Positions 25,788 through 37,051 of a stretch of 49,863 nt of DNA are shown here, one piece after another. Within the stretch, counting starts at the first letter, position 1. Every line of letters starts with the position of its first letter. A program made the position numbers and the translations under genes. A model generated the notes under the pieces. The model had not been told where the DNA came from. It saw only the letters and a program-made list of their open reading frames with translations, and searched no databases. The DNA is from Myxococcota bacterium (GTDB taxonomy: Bacteria > Myxococcota_A > Polyangia > Polyangiales > Polyangiaceae). The DNA lies in assembly GCA_963169165.1 (NCBI GenBank), contig CAUJFL010000372.1, positions 1 to 49,863 on the forward strand, written 5' to 3'.

Positions 25788-26458
25788 TCACTCGACGCGC
25801 GCAGACTTCACGGCGTCGAGCATCGGAAAATCCCGCTCGAGGTACGCGTTGCCCTCGGCCTGGATGCGCCCCTGCGACGGACCGCCGCCCCTCGGCGCGC
25901 CCTCGCCGTAGCCCTTGTAGAGCTTGTCGACGACGTCCATCCCCTCGGTGACCTCGGCGAACGGCGAGAAGCCCATGGCGTCGAGGCGCGAGTTGTCGAC
26001 GAAGTTGATGAAGATTTGCGTCGTGCGAGAGCGAGGTCCTGCCATCGCGAACGACACGAAGCCGCGCTTGTTGGACTGCTTCGGCGGATCGTCGGCGATG
26101 CTCGCGCGCGCCCACTTCGAAGCGATCTCGGGACTGCCGTGCACGCCGAACTGCGCCATGAACCCGTCGACGACGCGGAAGAACTTGACCCCGTCGTAGA
26201 AGCCCGACGACACGAGGTTGAAGAAGCGATCGGCGCCGAGCGGCGACCACTCGCGGCGCACCTGCATCACGAAATCGCCCTTGGTCGTCGCGAAGCGGAC
26301 CTTGAACGCGTCGGGCGCCTTCTGGGTGAGCGACGCGGGGTCCGACATCGACGGCTTGCCCGCCTCCTTCGCACCGGACGGCGCGCCGCCGACGTCACCC
26401 GAGCCTCGACACGCACAGAGCGAGGCCGCGACCAGCACGAACGCGAGGTGGGCGCGCA

Positions 26459-26459
<1 letters not shown>
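25788..26459 (-). CDS. Cyclophilin-type peptidyl-prolyl isomerase lipoprotein
   Basis: 223 aa from ATG 26459; the track extends it upstream through gyrB antisense. The signal peptide has lipobox LCAC, so it is anchored outside the cytoplasm. The cyclophilin core shows VRFATTKGDFVMQVRREWSPLGADRFFNLVSSGFYDGVKFFRVVDGFMAQFG, GFVSFAMAG, TTQIFINFVDNSRLD and GFSPFAEVTEGMDVVDKL; the catalytic Arg (FFRV) is present. It speeds cis-trans proline isomerisation of exported proteins. The start overlaps the gyrB stop by one base (TGATG), so it is read from the gyrB transcript. Confidence 0.92.
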
Positions 26460-29669
<3,210 letters not shown>

Positions 29670-29681
29670 GGCCCGCGCGGG

Positions 29682-31112
29682 TCAAGGCGCGGCGCCGTGC
29701 GTGCGCAGCACCGCGACGATCTGCCCGTCGCGGCGCAAGGTCGCGCGCGTCCGACCGAGCGAGAGCGAGCCGTCGTCGATGGAGATGCGCGCGCGCGGGA
29801 GGCTCCCGACCGCGTGCACGCGGGTGCGCAGCCTGCCGAACCTGCGGTACGCCTCCCATGACTCGGCGGGGATGGTCGGCGCGAACACCGCTGCGTCGCC
29901 GAGGCCGAGCGCGTCGATCGCGCCGAGCAGCCCGCCGCTCTCCGTCCCGTCGGAGAAGGGCACGATCGCCCCTCGCTTCGCGCGCGCCGCGCCGCCCATC
30001 AGCGCCGGGAAGCACGCCGACAGCGACGCGGGCGGAGCGACGAACGGCGCGAGGGCGAGCGCGCACGTGAGCGCGAGCGGCGGCCAGGTCGCGCCGAGCC
30101 AGCGAGACGCCGCGCGTCCGAGGAGCACGGCGCCCCACGTCGCCGCCACCGCGACGAACGGCAAGGCGAGCGCGTAGCGTCCGGGGAACCTCCCGAGCAT
30201 GGGGGGAACGATCAGCGGGTGCCCGATCAGGACGACGATCGCGATGAGCGACGACGTGAGCGCGCGCCGCTTGATGCGCGTCGCCGACAGCGCCCCGACG
30301 ATCGCGAGCACCGACGTCGCCGACGGCAGCGCGAGCAGCAGCGACGCCGCCGCGTGCCCGCGCGGGATCGTGTCGGGCATCGGCGCCTCGCCTCGCCAGA
30401 CACCCCTCGCGATCTCGGGGGCGCCTGCGGCGACGAGCAGCTCGCGCGCGCGGTCGAACGGGTGCGCCCACAGCGCGCGGTCGAGCGCGACGTAGACCAC
30501 CACGCCCACGACCGGCGCGAGCGCGACCGACGCCGGCAGCGACGCGCGGCCGCTCGAGAGCTGTCGCCGCGCGTCGGCCCACGTCGTCATCAGGTGCTCG
30601 AGCGCCATCACCGGCAGCGCCCACAGCGCGACGAGCGACCACGACGCCGCGGCGCCGACCGCCGCCGCCGCGAGCGCCCCGAGCCACGGGCTCGCCCCGG
30701 GTCGTGACGCGAGGTGCAGCGTCATGGCGACCGCGAGCCACGCGGCGACCGGGCCGTCCCCGCCTCGCGCCACCAGCTCGATCGTCGCGCGTGGCGCGAG
30801 GATCGCCAGCGCCGCGCCCAACGCGGCGATCGGTCGGGAGAAATCGCTCCGCAGCAGCGCGTACGCGGCGACCGGCAAGAGCGCGCTCGTCGCGACCACC
30901 GGCAGGCGCGCGTCGGTCAGGCGATCGGCGACGTGGAGCCTGGCGCCCGGCGTCGCCAGCCACCGCGAGACGGCGACCGCCTCGCCCTCGAGCAGCCCGA
31001 GCGCGCGCGCGGCGCGGAGCAAGAGCGCGAACGCGCCCACCCACAGCGCGAGCGCCACGCCGACGTCGATGAGCGGCGCGTCCCGTGGTGCGACGTCGCC
31101 GTCGGCGCTCAC
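29682..31112 (-). CDS. Multi-pass membrane protein, GT-C glycosyltransferase-like
   Basis: 476 aa from GTG 31112, which overlaps the tldE-like stop (GTGA); the track start at 31859 is an antisense extension. About ten hydrophobic segments separated by short basic loops, then a ~100-residue hydrophilic C-terminal domain (SESGGLLGAIDALGLGDAAVFAPTIPAESWEAYRRF...). The layout resembles GT-C/PMT-like glycosyltransferases that use lipid-linked sugars, though I see no decisive catalytic DE or DD motif at the N-terminus. Last gene of the cysH-tldD-tldE operon. Confidence 0.65.
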   Translation of the reverse strand: MSADGDVAPRDAPLIDVGVALALWVGAFALLLRAARALGLLEGEAVAVSRWLATPGARLHVADRLTDARLPVVATSALLPVAAYALLRSDFSRPIAALGAALAILAPRATIELVARGGDGPVAAWLAVAMTLHLASRPGASPWLGALAAAAVGAAASWSLVALWALPVMALEHLMTTWADARRQLSSGRASLPASVALAPVVGVVVYVALDRALWAHPFDRARELLVAAGAPEIARGVWRGEAPMPDTIPRGHAAASLLLALPSATSVLAIVGALSATRIKRRALTSSLIAIVVLIGHPLIVPPMLGRFPGRYALALPFVAVAATWGAVLLGRAASRWLGATWPPLALTCALALAPFVAPPASLSACFPALMGGAARAKRGAIVPFSDGTESGGLLGAIDALGLGDAAVFAPTIPAESWEAYRRFGRLRTRVHAVGSLPRARISIDDGSLSLGRTRATLRRDGQIVAVLRTHGAAP

Positions 31113-32446
31113 GACGGGAAGGACAGCTCGCGCAGCAGGACACCTGGCACGCGCGCGCCGCCCAGCGAACGAAAGTCGTACGTCGAGGTCGCGGGCACGA
31201 GCGACGCGCGCGCGTCGAGCGCCTCGAGCGACGCGCCGAACACGCGGAAGATCGTGTCGTCGAAGCGGAGGTTCTCGATCGGTGCGATCTGCTCGCCGCC
31301 CCGCACCAGCGTCGTCGCGTAGCGGGTCATCCCGGTGATGCGGCCGCCGGGCTGATCGCTCCAGTTGAGGTACCAGAGGTTCGGCACGTACAGGCCGTCG
31401 CCGAGCGTTCGCAGGATCTGGTCGGGCTCGAGCGCGCCGGGGGCGATCGACGGCGCGCGCATGGCCTCCCCCTGCTGGGCGCCGTTGGCGGGGACGCCGT
31501 ACTCTCGCGCCGTCCGGGCGCTGACGAGCGAGCCCTCGAGCTCGCCGCGCGTGACGATGGGGACCACCTCGGGCGCGAGGTCGCCCTCGTCGGTGAACGC
31601 CGGGACGTCGCCGCGCGTGAAATCTTCGGAGAGCGAGAAGAGCGGCGAGAAGCGGAGGTGCTGCTCGCGCGCGCGGAGCAGCGGGCTGTCGCCCTGGCGG
31701 ATGGCCGCCTCGCCGACACCGCCCCACGACAGCATCTCGACGAGCTCGGCGACGGCCATCGGACCGAGGTAGACGCGGTGCGCACCCGGCCCGACCCTCG
31801 CGGGAGGACGCGTTAGAATCGGTAGATTTGCGCGCGCGTCGTCGAGCAGCCGCGACCACGCGGCGAGCTCGAGCGACGCCCCCGCGAGCTGCAGCTTGAT
31901 CGCCTTGCCGTTGTCGGCGACGACGGACGCGTCGACGACCGCGCGTGGCGTCTCGAACCAGTGCTCGGTCCCCGCGGAGCAGAGCACCGCGCGCGCGATC
32001 GTGCCCTCCGCGGTGAGACCCGACAGATCGAGCCCGTGCGCCGCGTCGAGCAGCTCGCCCGTGTTGACGCGAGCGGGCGCGTCGACGAGCGCTCTGCGGG
32101 AGGTGCCCCTCGCGCGCGCGAGCTCGGAGAACGGGCTCTCGGGGAGCCGGCTCACCTGGACGGAGAGCTCGTCGAGCGCCCGCCGCGCCCGCGCGGTGTC
32201 CGCGGAGCGTTCGCCCGTCAACGTGAGCGCGCTCGAGGACTCGAACAGCGCGCCGTCGCGGCGCTCCACGAGCCGCAACGACAGCTCGGCCTCGTCGACG
32301 TGACCCGCCTGACGCACGCGCGTCCGCGCGATCCGGACGAAATCGCTCGACTCGGCCTTCAGCTCGACGGTGAGCGTCCGGTGGGCGGGCAGCCCCGCGA
32401 AGAGCGTGCCCGCGAGCGCCTTCACCCGCGCCTCGAGGCCGCTCAC
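31109..32446 (-). CDS. TldE/PmbA-like subunit of a TldD/TldE protease
   Basis: 445 aa from GTG 32446, overlapping the tldD stop (GTGA). The fold is that of the TldD/PmbA family (LLSWGGVGEAAIR, GVPANGAQQGEAMRAPSIAPGALEPDQILRTLGDGLYV, LNWSDQPGGRITGMTRYA) but there is no HExxxH, as expected for the non-catalytic TldE partner. Together with TldD it forms a heterodimeric metalloprotease that cleaves unfolded or modified peptides, known from microcin and other RiPP maturation. Confidence 0.85.
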   Translation of the reverse strand: MSGLEARVKALAGTLFAGLPAHRTLTVELKAESSDFVRIARTRVRQAGHVDEAELSLRLVERRDGALFESSSALTLTGERSADTARARRALDELSVQVSRLPESPFSELARARGTSRRALVDAPARVNTGELLDAAHGLDLSGLTAEGTIARAVLCSAGTEHWFETPRAVVDASVVADNGKAIKLQLAGASLELAAWSRLLDDARANLPILTRPPARVGPGAHRVYLGPMAVAELVEMLSWGGVGEAAIRQGDSPLLRAREQHLRFSPLFSLSEDFTRGDVPAFTDEGDLAPEVVPIVTRGELEGSLVSARTAREYGVPANGAQQGEAMRAPSIAPGALEPDQILRTLGDGLYVPNLWYLNWSDQPGGRITGMTRYATTLVRGGEQIAPIENLRFDDTIFRVFGASLEALDARASLVPATSTYDFRSLGGARVPGVLLRELSFPS

Positions 32447-33876
32447 GACGCTCCTCCGAACACGCTCACCCGCTCGAAGCGGCAGACCGGCGACGCGTGG
32501 CCGACGCGGATGACCTGGTTGGGCTCGCCCTTGCCGCAGTACGGCGTGCCGAAGACGCCGAACGTCTCGCGGTCGCCGACGCCGGAGAGGTTGCGCCAGA
32601 ACTCGAGGGCGCGGCCTCGATAGTTGGGATCTCGCACGATCGGGCCGAGCTCGCCGTCGACGATCAGGCGGCCGAGCTCGCAGCCGAACTGAAAATTTTC
32701 GCGGCGATCGTCGATCGACCACGAGCGGTTGGCTTCCATGTACACGCCGCGCTCGACGCCCGCTATGAGCTCGCGCTCGGTCGACGTGCCCGGCTCGACG
32801 TTGAGGTTCGCCATGCGGTCGATCGCGGCGCGGTTCCACGAGCTCGCGCGCTGCGACGCGACGCCCGGAGCGCCCGAGCGCGCCTGGCTCTCGACGCCGC
32901 CGAGCAGGCGCACGAGGCGCCCGCGATCGATCACGAGCTCGCGCGTGGCCGCGCCGCCGACGTCGTCGAACGCGTAGCTCGCGTGCTCGACGGCCACCGT
33001 GGGATCGAACGTGACGGTCAGGAGCTCGGAGCCGTACTGGAGCACGCCGACGTCGGAGAGCTGGACGAAGCTGGTGCCCGCGTAGTTGCGCTCGTCGCCG
33101 AGGATTCGGTCGATCTCGAGCGGGTGCCCGATGCTCTCGTGGATCTGCAGCATCATCTGATCGGGCGCGAGCAAGAGCGTGCGCACGTCAGAGGGGCACG
33201 GGTCCGCGTCGAGCAGCGCCAGCGCCTCTTCGCCGACGCGCGCCGCGCGCGCCTCGAACGCGGGATCGTCGAGCGCCTCGGCGCCGAGCTGGTGGCTGCG
33301 CCCGAGCGGCCCGGCGTCAGAGCGCTTCTGGACGAGGCCGTCGCGCGCCGCGGTCGCGGACAGATCGGTCGAGAGGTGAAAGGTCTCCTGCGTGACGTCG
33401 GCGCCGCTGGTCGACACGAGGCGGCTCGTCACGTCGACCGCGCGAACGCCCGCCGTCGTGCGCAGGATGGCCGGGCCCGCCTTCAGCCGTCGAGAGAGCG
33501 CGACGAGCCACGAGAACACCGACGCGTCGACGTCACGGCGCGCGACGCCTGGCGAGCGATACGAGCCGCGCGCCGGTGGGCGAGCGCGCTCGTCGAAGCG
33601 GTGCACCGCGTGGGGCGCGGAGGCGCGCGCGTGGGCCGCAGCCCGCTCCATCGCCGCGCGACGTCCGGCGTCGTCACGCGCCGCCGTCGCCGCGTAGCCG
33701 AACGCGCCGTCGATCAACACCTCGCAGAGCACGCCGCACGAGTCGCGCGTCGACGACAGCTCGGGGCGCCCGTCGCGCACGAACGCCGAGCGCGTGACCT
33801 CGCGCACCTCTCTCAAGCCCGCCCACGTGACCCCTCGCGGAGCGACGCGCGCGAGCTGCGACGACAGCTCGGTCAC
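32443..33876 (-). CDS. tldD: TldD-like metalloprotease catalytic subunit
   Basis: 477 aa from GTG 33876 with an AGGAGG site upstream. The zinc motif HESIGH (HExxxH, in QMMLQIHESIGHPLEIDR, ~243-248) is intact, with the later FQFGCELGRLIVDGELGPIVRDPNYRG and FGTPYCGKGEPNQ typical of TldD. Known partners degrade or trim peptides inside a closed heterodimer chamber. Sits between cysH and tldE with 4-base GTGA overlaps on both sides. No obvious RiPP precursor is visible nearby. Confidence 0.9.
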   Translation of the reverse strand: MTELSSQLARVAPRGVTWAGLREVREVTRSAFVRDGRPELSSTRDSCGVLCEVLIDGAFGYAATAARDDAGRRAAMERAAAHARASAPHAVHRFDERARPPARGSYRSPGVARRDVDASVFSWLVALSRRLKAGPAILRTTAGVRAVDVTSRLVSTSGADVTQETFHLSTDLSATAARDGLVQKRSDAGPLGRSHQLGAEALDDPAFEARAARVGEEALALLDADPCPSDVRTLLLAPDQMMLQIHESIGHPLEIDRILGDERNYAGTSFVQLSDVGVLQYGSELLTVTFDPTVAVEHASYAFDDVGGAATRELVIDRGRLVRLLGGVESQARSGAPGVASQRASSWNRAAIDRMANLNVEPGTSTERELIAGVERGVYMEANRSWSIDDRRENFQFGCELGRLIVDGELGPIVRDPNYRGRALEFWRNLSGVGDRETFGVFGTPYCGKGEPNQVIRVGHASPVCRFERVSVFGGAS

Positions 33877-34661
33877 TGGCGCACCTCCTGGTTCGGAGAG
33901 AGGGCGTCGCGGTAGCGTTCGTCGAGGACGATGCAGGACGCCTCGTCCTCACGGTCGGTGGGGTTGAGCCCGCAGTAGGTGACGTCGGCGAGGTGTCGCC
34001 ACCGCCCGGCGCGCGCGCCCTCGTCGGGCCGCACCGGCGTGGTGCAGGGGAAGCAGCCGATCGTCGGGAAGCCCATCGCGTGCAGCGGGTTGATGACGAC
34101 GTCGTGCGCGGCGATGTAGGCGTCGAGCTCGTCGTCGGAGGTGTGCGCGAGCGGGTGGACGCGCAGCGCCCCCAGCTCGGGATCGAGGTCGAACGTCGTG
34201 ACGGCGCCGCGGCGCCCGCCCTCGCTCCTGCGCAGCGCGCCGATCAGCGCGTCGTAGCGCCCCCTGGTCGCGAGCAGCGGCGCGCTCTTTCGGAGCTCGC
34301 AGCACCGCTCCTGACCCGCCTTCGAGAGGTACAGCGGGCCGTGCTCCGCGAGCTGCTCGGCCATCGTCTGTCGGGGCGAGAGCGTGAGCACGCGCAGCCG
34401 CGGGTGCGTCGCGGCCAGCCTGTCGCGGGTCGCGCGCGTCTCTTCGTGCAAGACGCCCGTGTCGACGAAGAGCACGTCGAGCGCGAGCCCGGCTCGGTCG
34501 GCCATGTGCGCGAGCGCGCACCCGGCGCGCTGCATGCTAGACAGCAGCGCGGCGCGCTCGCCGAACGTCTCCGCCGTGAAGCGGAGGACCTCGAGCGGCG
34601 GCGCGCCGAAGAAGCGCTGGTTCAGCCCGGCGAGCGACGCGCGCGTGATCGGCAGCGGCAT
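33873..34661 (-). CDS. cysH: APS/PAPS reductase (CysH)
   Basis: 262 aa. Reduces adenylyl sulfate to sulfite in assimilation. The PP-loop-like region and the [4Fe-4S] cysteines of the APS-reductase type are present: ERCCELRKSAPL (Cys120-121) and GCFPCTTPVRP (Cys203, Cys206), then GARAGRW. The usual catalytic C-terminal motif ECGLH appears as YCGLN (Cys230), so the cysteine is kept but its neighbours differ, and the chain continues ~30 residues beyond. No cysD, cysN or sulfite reductase genes are adjacent; instead it leads an operon with tldD and tldE. Confidence 0.88.
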   Translation of the reverse strand: MPLPITRASLAGLNQRFFGAPPLEVLRFTAETFGERAALLSSMQRAGCALAHMADRAGLALDVLFVDTGVLHEETRATRDRLAATHPRLRVLTLSPRQTMAEQLAEHGPLYLSKAGQERCCELRKSAPLLATRGRYDALIGALRRSEGGRRGAVTTFDLDPELGALRVHPLAHTSDDELDAYIAAHDVVINPLHAMGFPTIGCFPCTTPVRPDEGARAGRWRHLADVTYCGLNPTDREDEASCIVLDERYRDALSPNQEVRQ

Positions 34662-34692
34662 GCACGCCGCCTTACCACACGCGCGCTCGAGC

Positions 34693-35274
34693 TCACTTCT
34701 TGAGGTTCGCGAGGGCGAAGTCCCAGTTGACCAGGTGGGTCAGGTACGTCTCGATGTACTTCGGTCGCAGGTTGCGAAAATCGATGTAGTAGGCGTGCTC
34801 CCAGACGTCGATCGTCAGCAGCGCCTTCTGGCCGTGCTTCATCGGCAGGTCGGCGTTGCCGGTCTTGGTCACCTTGAGCTTGCCGCCCTCCTCGACGAGC
34901 CACGCCCAGCCTGAGCCGAACTGCGTGGCGGCCGCCTGGCTGAACTCTTCCTTGAACTTGTCGAGCGAGCCGAAATCGCGGTCGATCGCGGCCGCGAGGT
35001 CGCCGGTGGGGGCGCCGCCTCCGCCGGGCTTCATCGAGCTCCAGTAGAACGTGTGGTTCCAGATCTGCGCGGCGTTGTTGAACACGCCTCCGTCGCTCCC
35101 GAGGATGACCTCTTCGAGGGACTTGGACGCCTCTGGCTTGCCGTCGAGCAGCTTGTTGAGGTTCACCACGTAGGCGTTGTGGTGCTTGCCGTGGTGGTAC
35201 TCGAGGGTCTCGGCCGTGAGGTGGGGCGCGAGGGCGTTCTTGTCGTACGGCAGGGCGGGGAGCTCGAAGGGCAT
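34693..35274 (-). CDS. sodB: Iron superoxide dismutase
   Basis: 193 aa from ATG 35274, preceded by AGAGAGGAAA. Metal ligands: His27 (YHHGKHH), His74 (WNHTFYW), Asp157 and His161 (DVWEHAYY). FNNAAQIWNHTFYW carries the Gln before the second ligand that marks the Fe rather than Mn type, and no signal peptide is present, so it is the cytoplasmic enzyme. It dismutates superoxide. Single gene with its own promoter. Confidence 0.96.
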   Translation of the reverse strand: MPFELPALPYDKNALAPHLTAETLEYHHGKHHNAYVVNLNKLLDGKPEASKSLEEVILGSDGGVFNNAAQIWNHTFYWSSMKPGGGGAPTGDLAAAIDRDFGSLDKFKEEFSQAAATQFGSGWAWLVEEGGKLKVTKTGNADLPMKHGQKALLTIDVWEHAYYIDFRNLRPKYIETYLTHLVNWDFALANLKK

Positions 35275-35330
35275 GGCTTTCCTCTCTTGGGGCGTGCGGC
35301 GTGGCCCGCGCGAAAAAAAACGGGTCCAGC

Positions 35331-35358
35331 ACGTTACCCACGAAATCGCGGTCCGCAA
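35331..35358 (-). promoter_or_regulatory. Candidate sodB promoter
   Basis: Minus strand TTGCGG (35358-35353), 16 bases, TAACGT (35336-35331), about 57 bases upstream of the sodB ATG. Modest match; the leader then contains a run of eight Ts. Confidence 0.35.
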
Positions 35359-35376
35359 TGATCTAATCTCCCCCGC

Positions 35377-35892
35377 ATGAAGAGATCATGGTCCACGTGG
35401 TTCGCGGGTGTCGCGGCGCTGTCTGCAGCCGCGCTGGTGGCGTGCGGCGGCGACGACTCGAGCGGAGGCACGACCCCCGGCGGGTCGAGCGGGCGCACAT
35501 GCACGACGGTCGAGCCGACGCTCGCGAGCCTCAACGCCAACATTTTCTCGTCGACGAAGAGCTGCGGCGGCACCAACTGCCACGGCGTCAACCGCGACGC
35601 GCTCAACACGCTCCACCTCGAGGGGCAGAGCGACGCCGACGTCCTGAAGGAGCTCACCGCCCAGACCGATCGCGGCGACGGCTCGATGCGGATCGTCCCG
35701 GGTGATCCGTCCAAGAGCTTCTTGCTCGCGAAGGTGAAGGGAGACTTCACGGGGTTCCCTTGCAAGGCCGTCGCCGATCCCAAGGCCGTGGGCTACTGCG
35801 GGGATCGCATGCCCGGGCCGCCGAACCCGGCGCTCTGCGCCAACGAGATCGCCGCGATCGAGAAGTGGATCGCCGCCGGAGCGATGCCGTGA
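35377..35892 (+). CDS. Cytochrome c-like lipoprotein with CX4CH motif (first of a pair)
   Basis: 171 aa. The lipobox LVAC closes a clear signal peptide, followed by a Gly/Ser linker. The segment SSTKSCGGTNCHGVN (~62-70) has the spacing C-X4-C-H instead of the standard CXXCH heme site, and GDRMPGPPNP later could supply a distal methionine. Ends LCANEIAAIEKWIAAGAMP, a helix typical of small c-type domains in myxobacterial and planctomycete proteins. Probably an electron-carrying or CX4CH-heme surface lipoprotein; heme binding is inference. Its stop overlaps the next gene (GTGA), which is a paralogue. Confidence 0.75.
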   Translation: MKRSWSTWFAGVAALSAAALVACGGDDSSGGTTPGGSSGRTCTTVEPTLASLNANIFSSTKSCGGTNCHGVNRDALNTLHLEGQSDADVLKELTAQTDRGDGSMRIVPGDPSKSFLLAKVKGDFTGFPCKAVADPKAVGYCGDRMPGPPNPALCANEIAAIEKWIAAGAMP

Positions 35893-36407
35893 AGGCGGGG
35901 GTCGCCGCCCTCGCGTTGCTCACGCTGGCCGCCTGCGGCGGAGGCGACGACAGCGGCGCGCCCCCGCCCGCGCAGAAGGTCTATGGCTCGACGCTGACCG
36001 AGATCCGCAGAGAGATCTTGAAGCCGTCGTGCGTGTTCATGCCGTGCCACAGCGACATGGGCAAGGCGACCGCGGGGGGGATGTCGTTCGAGGAGAACTA
36101 CACCAACGAGCAGATCCGCGCGGTGCTGCTGTCTCCCGCGCGGGCGATCCCGAACGACGTCGTCATGCGCGTCGTCCCGGGCAAGCCCGAGGAGAGCTTC
36201 TTGCTGCAGAAGCTCGAGGCCTACTCGGACGGCTTCAAGGGCCGGTCGTGCAACTCGCTGCCGCAGGTCACCGGCGAGCTGTGCCCCGACAAGAAGGGGC
36301 CGTGCTCCGCGTGCCTCTCGCCGATGCCGCGCGCCGACGTCGAGCTGGAGCAGGCCGCGCGCGACGCGATCCGCGCCTGGATCGAGAAGGGCGCGCTGGT
36401 CGATTGA
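35889..36407 (+). CDS. Cytochrome c-like lipoprotein with CX4CH motif (second of a pair)
   Basis: 172 aa from GTG 35889, overlapping the previous stop. Lipobox LAAC, then TEIRREILKPSCVFMPCHSDM with C-X4-C-H again, the shared VMRVVPGKPEESFLLQKLE block (compare SMRIVPGDPSKSFLLAKVK in the first copy), an extra CPDKKGPCSAC pair and SPMPRAD with a possible distal Met. It ends in a helix AIRAWIEKGALVD. Clearly a diverged duplicate of its neighbour. The stop overlaps the TTG start of ruvA. Confidence 0.75.
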   Translation: MKAGVAALALLTLAACGGGDDSGAPPPAQKVYGSTLTEIRREILKPSCVFMPCHSDMGKATAGGMSFEENYTNEQIRAVLLSPARAIPNDVVMRVVPGKPEESFLLQKLEAYSDGFKGRSCNSLPQVTGELCPDKKGPCSACLSPMPRADVELEQAARDAIRAWIEKGALVD

Positions 36408-37051
36408 TCGGGCGGCTGGTCGGCCTCATCGCCGAAGAGGAGGCGGACGGCGCGCTCGTGCTCGTCGTCTCCGGGGTCGGCTACGAGGTCGCTGCGCCGC
36501 TCGGCACGACCGGGCGACTGCGCGCGCTGTCGCCGACGGGGCCGCACACGCTGTTCATCCACACCAACGTCCGCGAGGACGCGCTCGAGCTGTTCGGCTT
36601 CGCGACGCGGCACGATCGGGACGTGTTCCGCGCGGTCATCGCCGTCTCGGGCGTGGGGCCGCGCACGGCGCTCTCGGTGCTCTCGGCGCTGCCGGGGGGT
36701 GAGCTCGCGCGGGTCATCGCGCGCAAGGAGATCGCGCGCCTCGTCGCGATCAGCGGCATCGGAAAGAAGACCGCGGAGCGCTTGCTGCTCGAGCTTCGCG
36801 ACAAGCTCCCCGCGCCGACCGGCGCCGCCGCGCCGCCGGCGGAGGGGCCGAGATCGGCCGCCGCGTCGGCCACCGCGCCGGACACGCGCGAGCTGCTCGT
36901 CTCGGCGCTGACGCGAATGGGCTACAAGCCGGCCGAGGCCGAGCGCGCGGCTGGAGAGCTCGACGACAAGCTCGGCGACCTGTCGCTGTCGGACGCCGTC
37001 CGCGAGGCGCTGCGCGTGCTCGCGAAGGGCTTACACACCGCTATTTGTTGA
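36404..37051 (+). CDS. ruvA: Holliday junction DNA helicase subunit RuvA
   Basis: 215 aa from TTG 36404 (MIGRLVGLIAEEEADG), which overlaps the preceding stop (TTGA); the track frame from 36029 is read-through. Domain I OB fold ends VVSGVGYEV; helix-hairpin-helix motifs VSGVGPRTALSVL and ISGIGKKTAERLLLEL follow; a Pro/Ala linker leads to the RuvB-contacting domain III (LLVSALTRMGYKPAEAERAA). It binds four-way junctions and loads RuvB. ruvB and ruvC are not adjacent. The end overlaps the FHA gene by 11 bases and contains a rare TTA codon. Confidence 0.95.
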   Translation: MIGRLVGLIAEEEADGALVLVVSGVGYEVAAPLGTTGRLRALSPTGPHTLFIHTNVREDALELFGFATRHDRDVFRAVIAVSGVGPRTALSVLSALPGGELARVIARKEIARLVAISGIGKKTAERLLLELRDKLPAPTGAAAPPAEGPRSAAASATAPDTRELLVSALTRMGYKPAEAERAAGELDDKLGDLSLSDAVREALRVLAKGLHTAIC

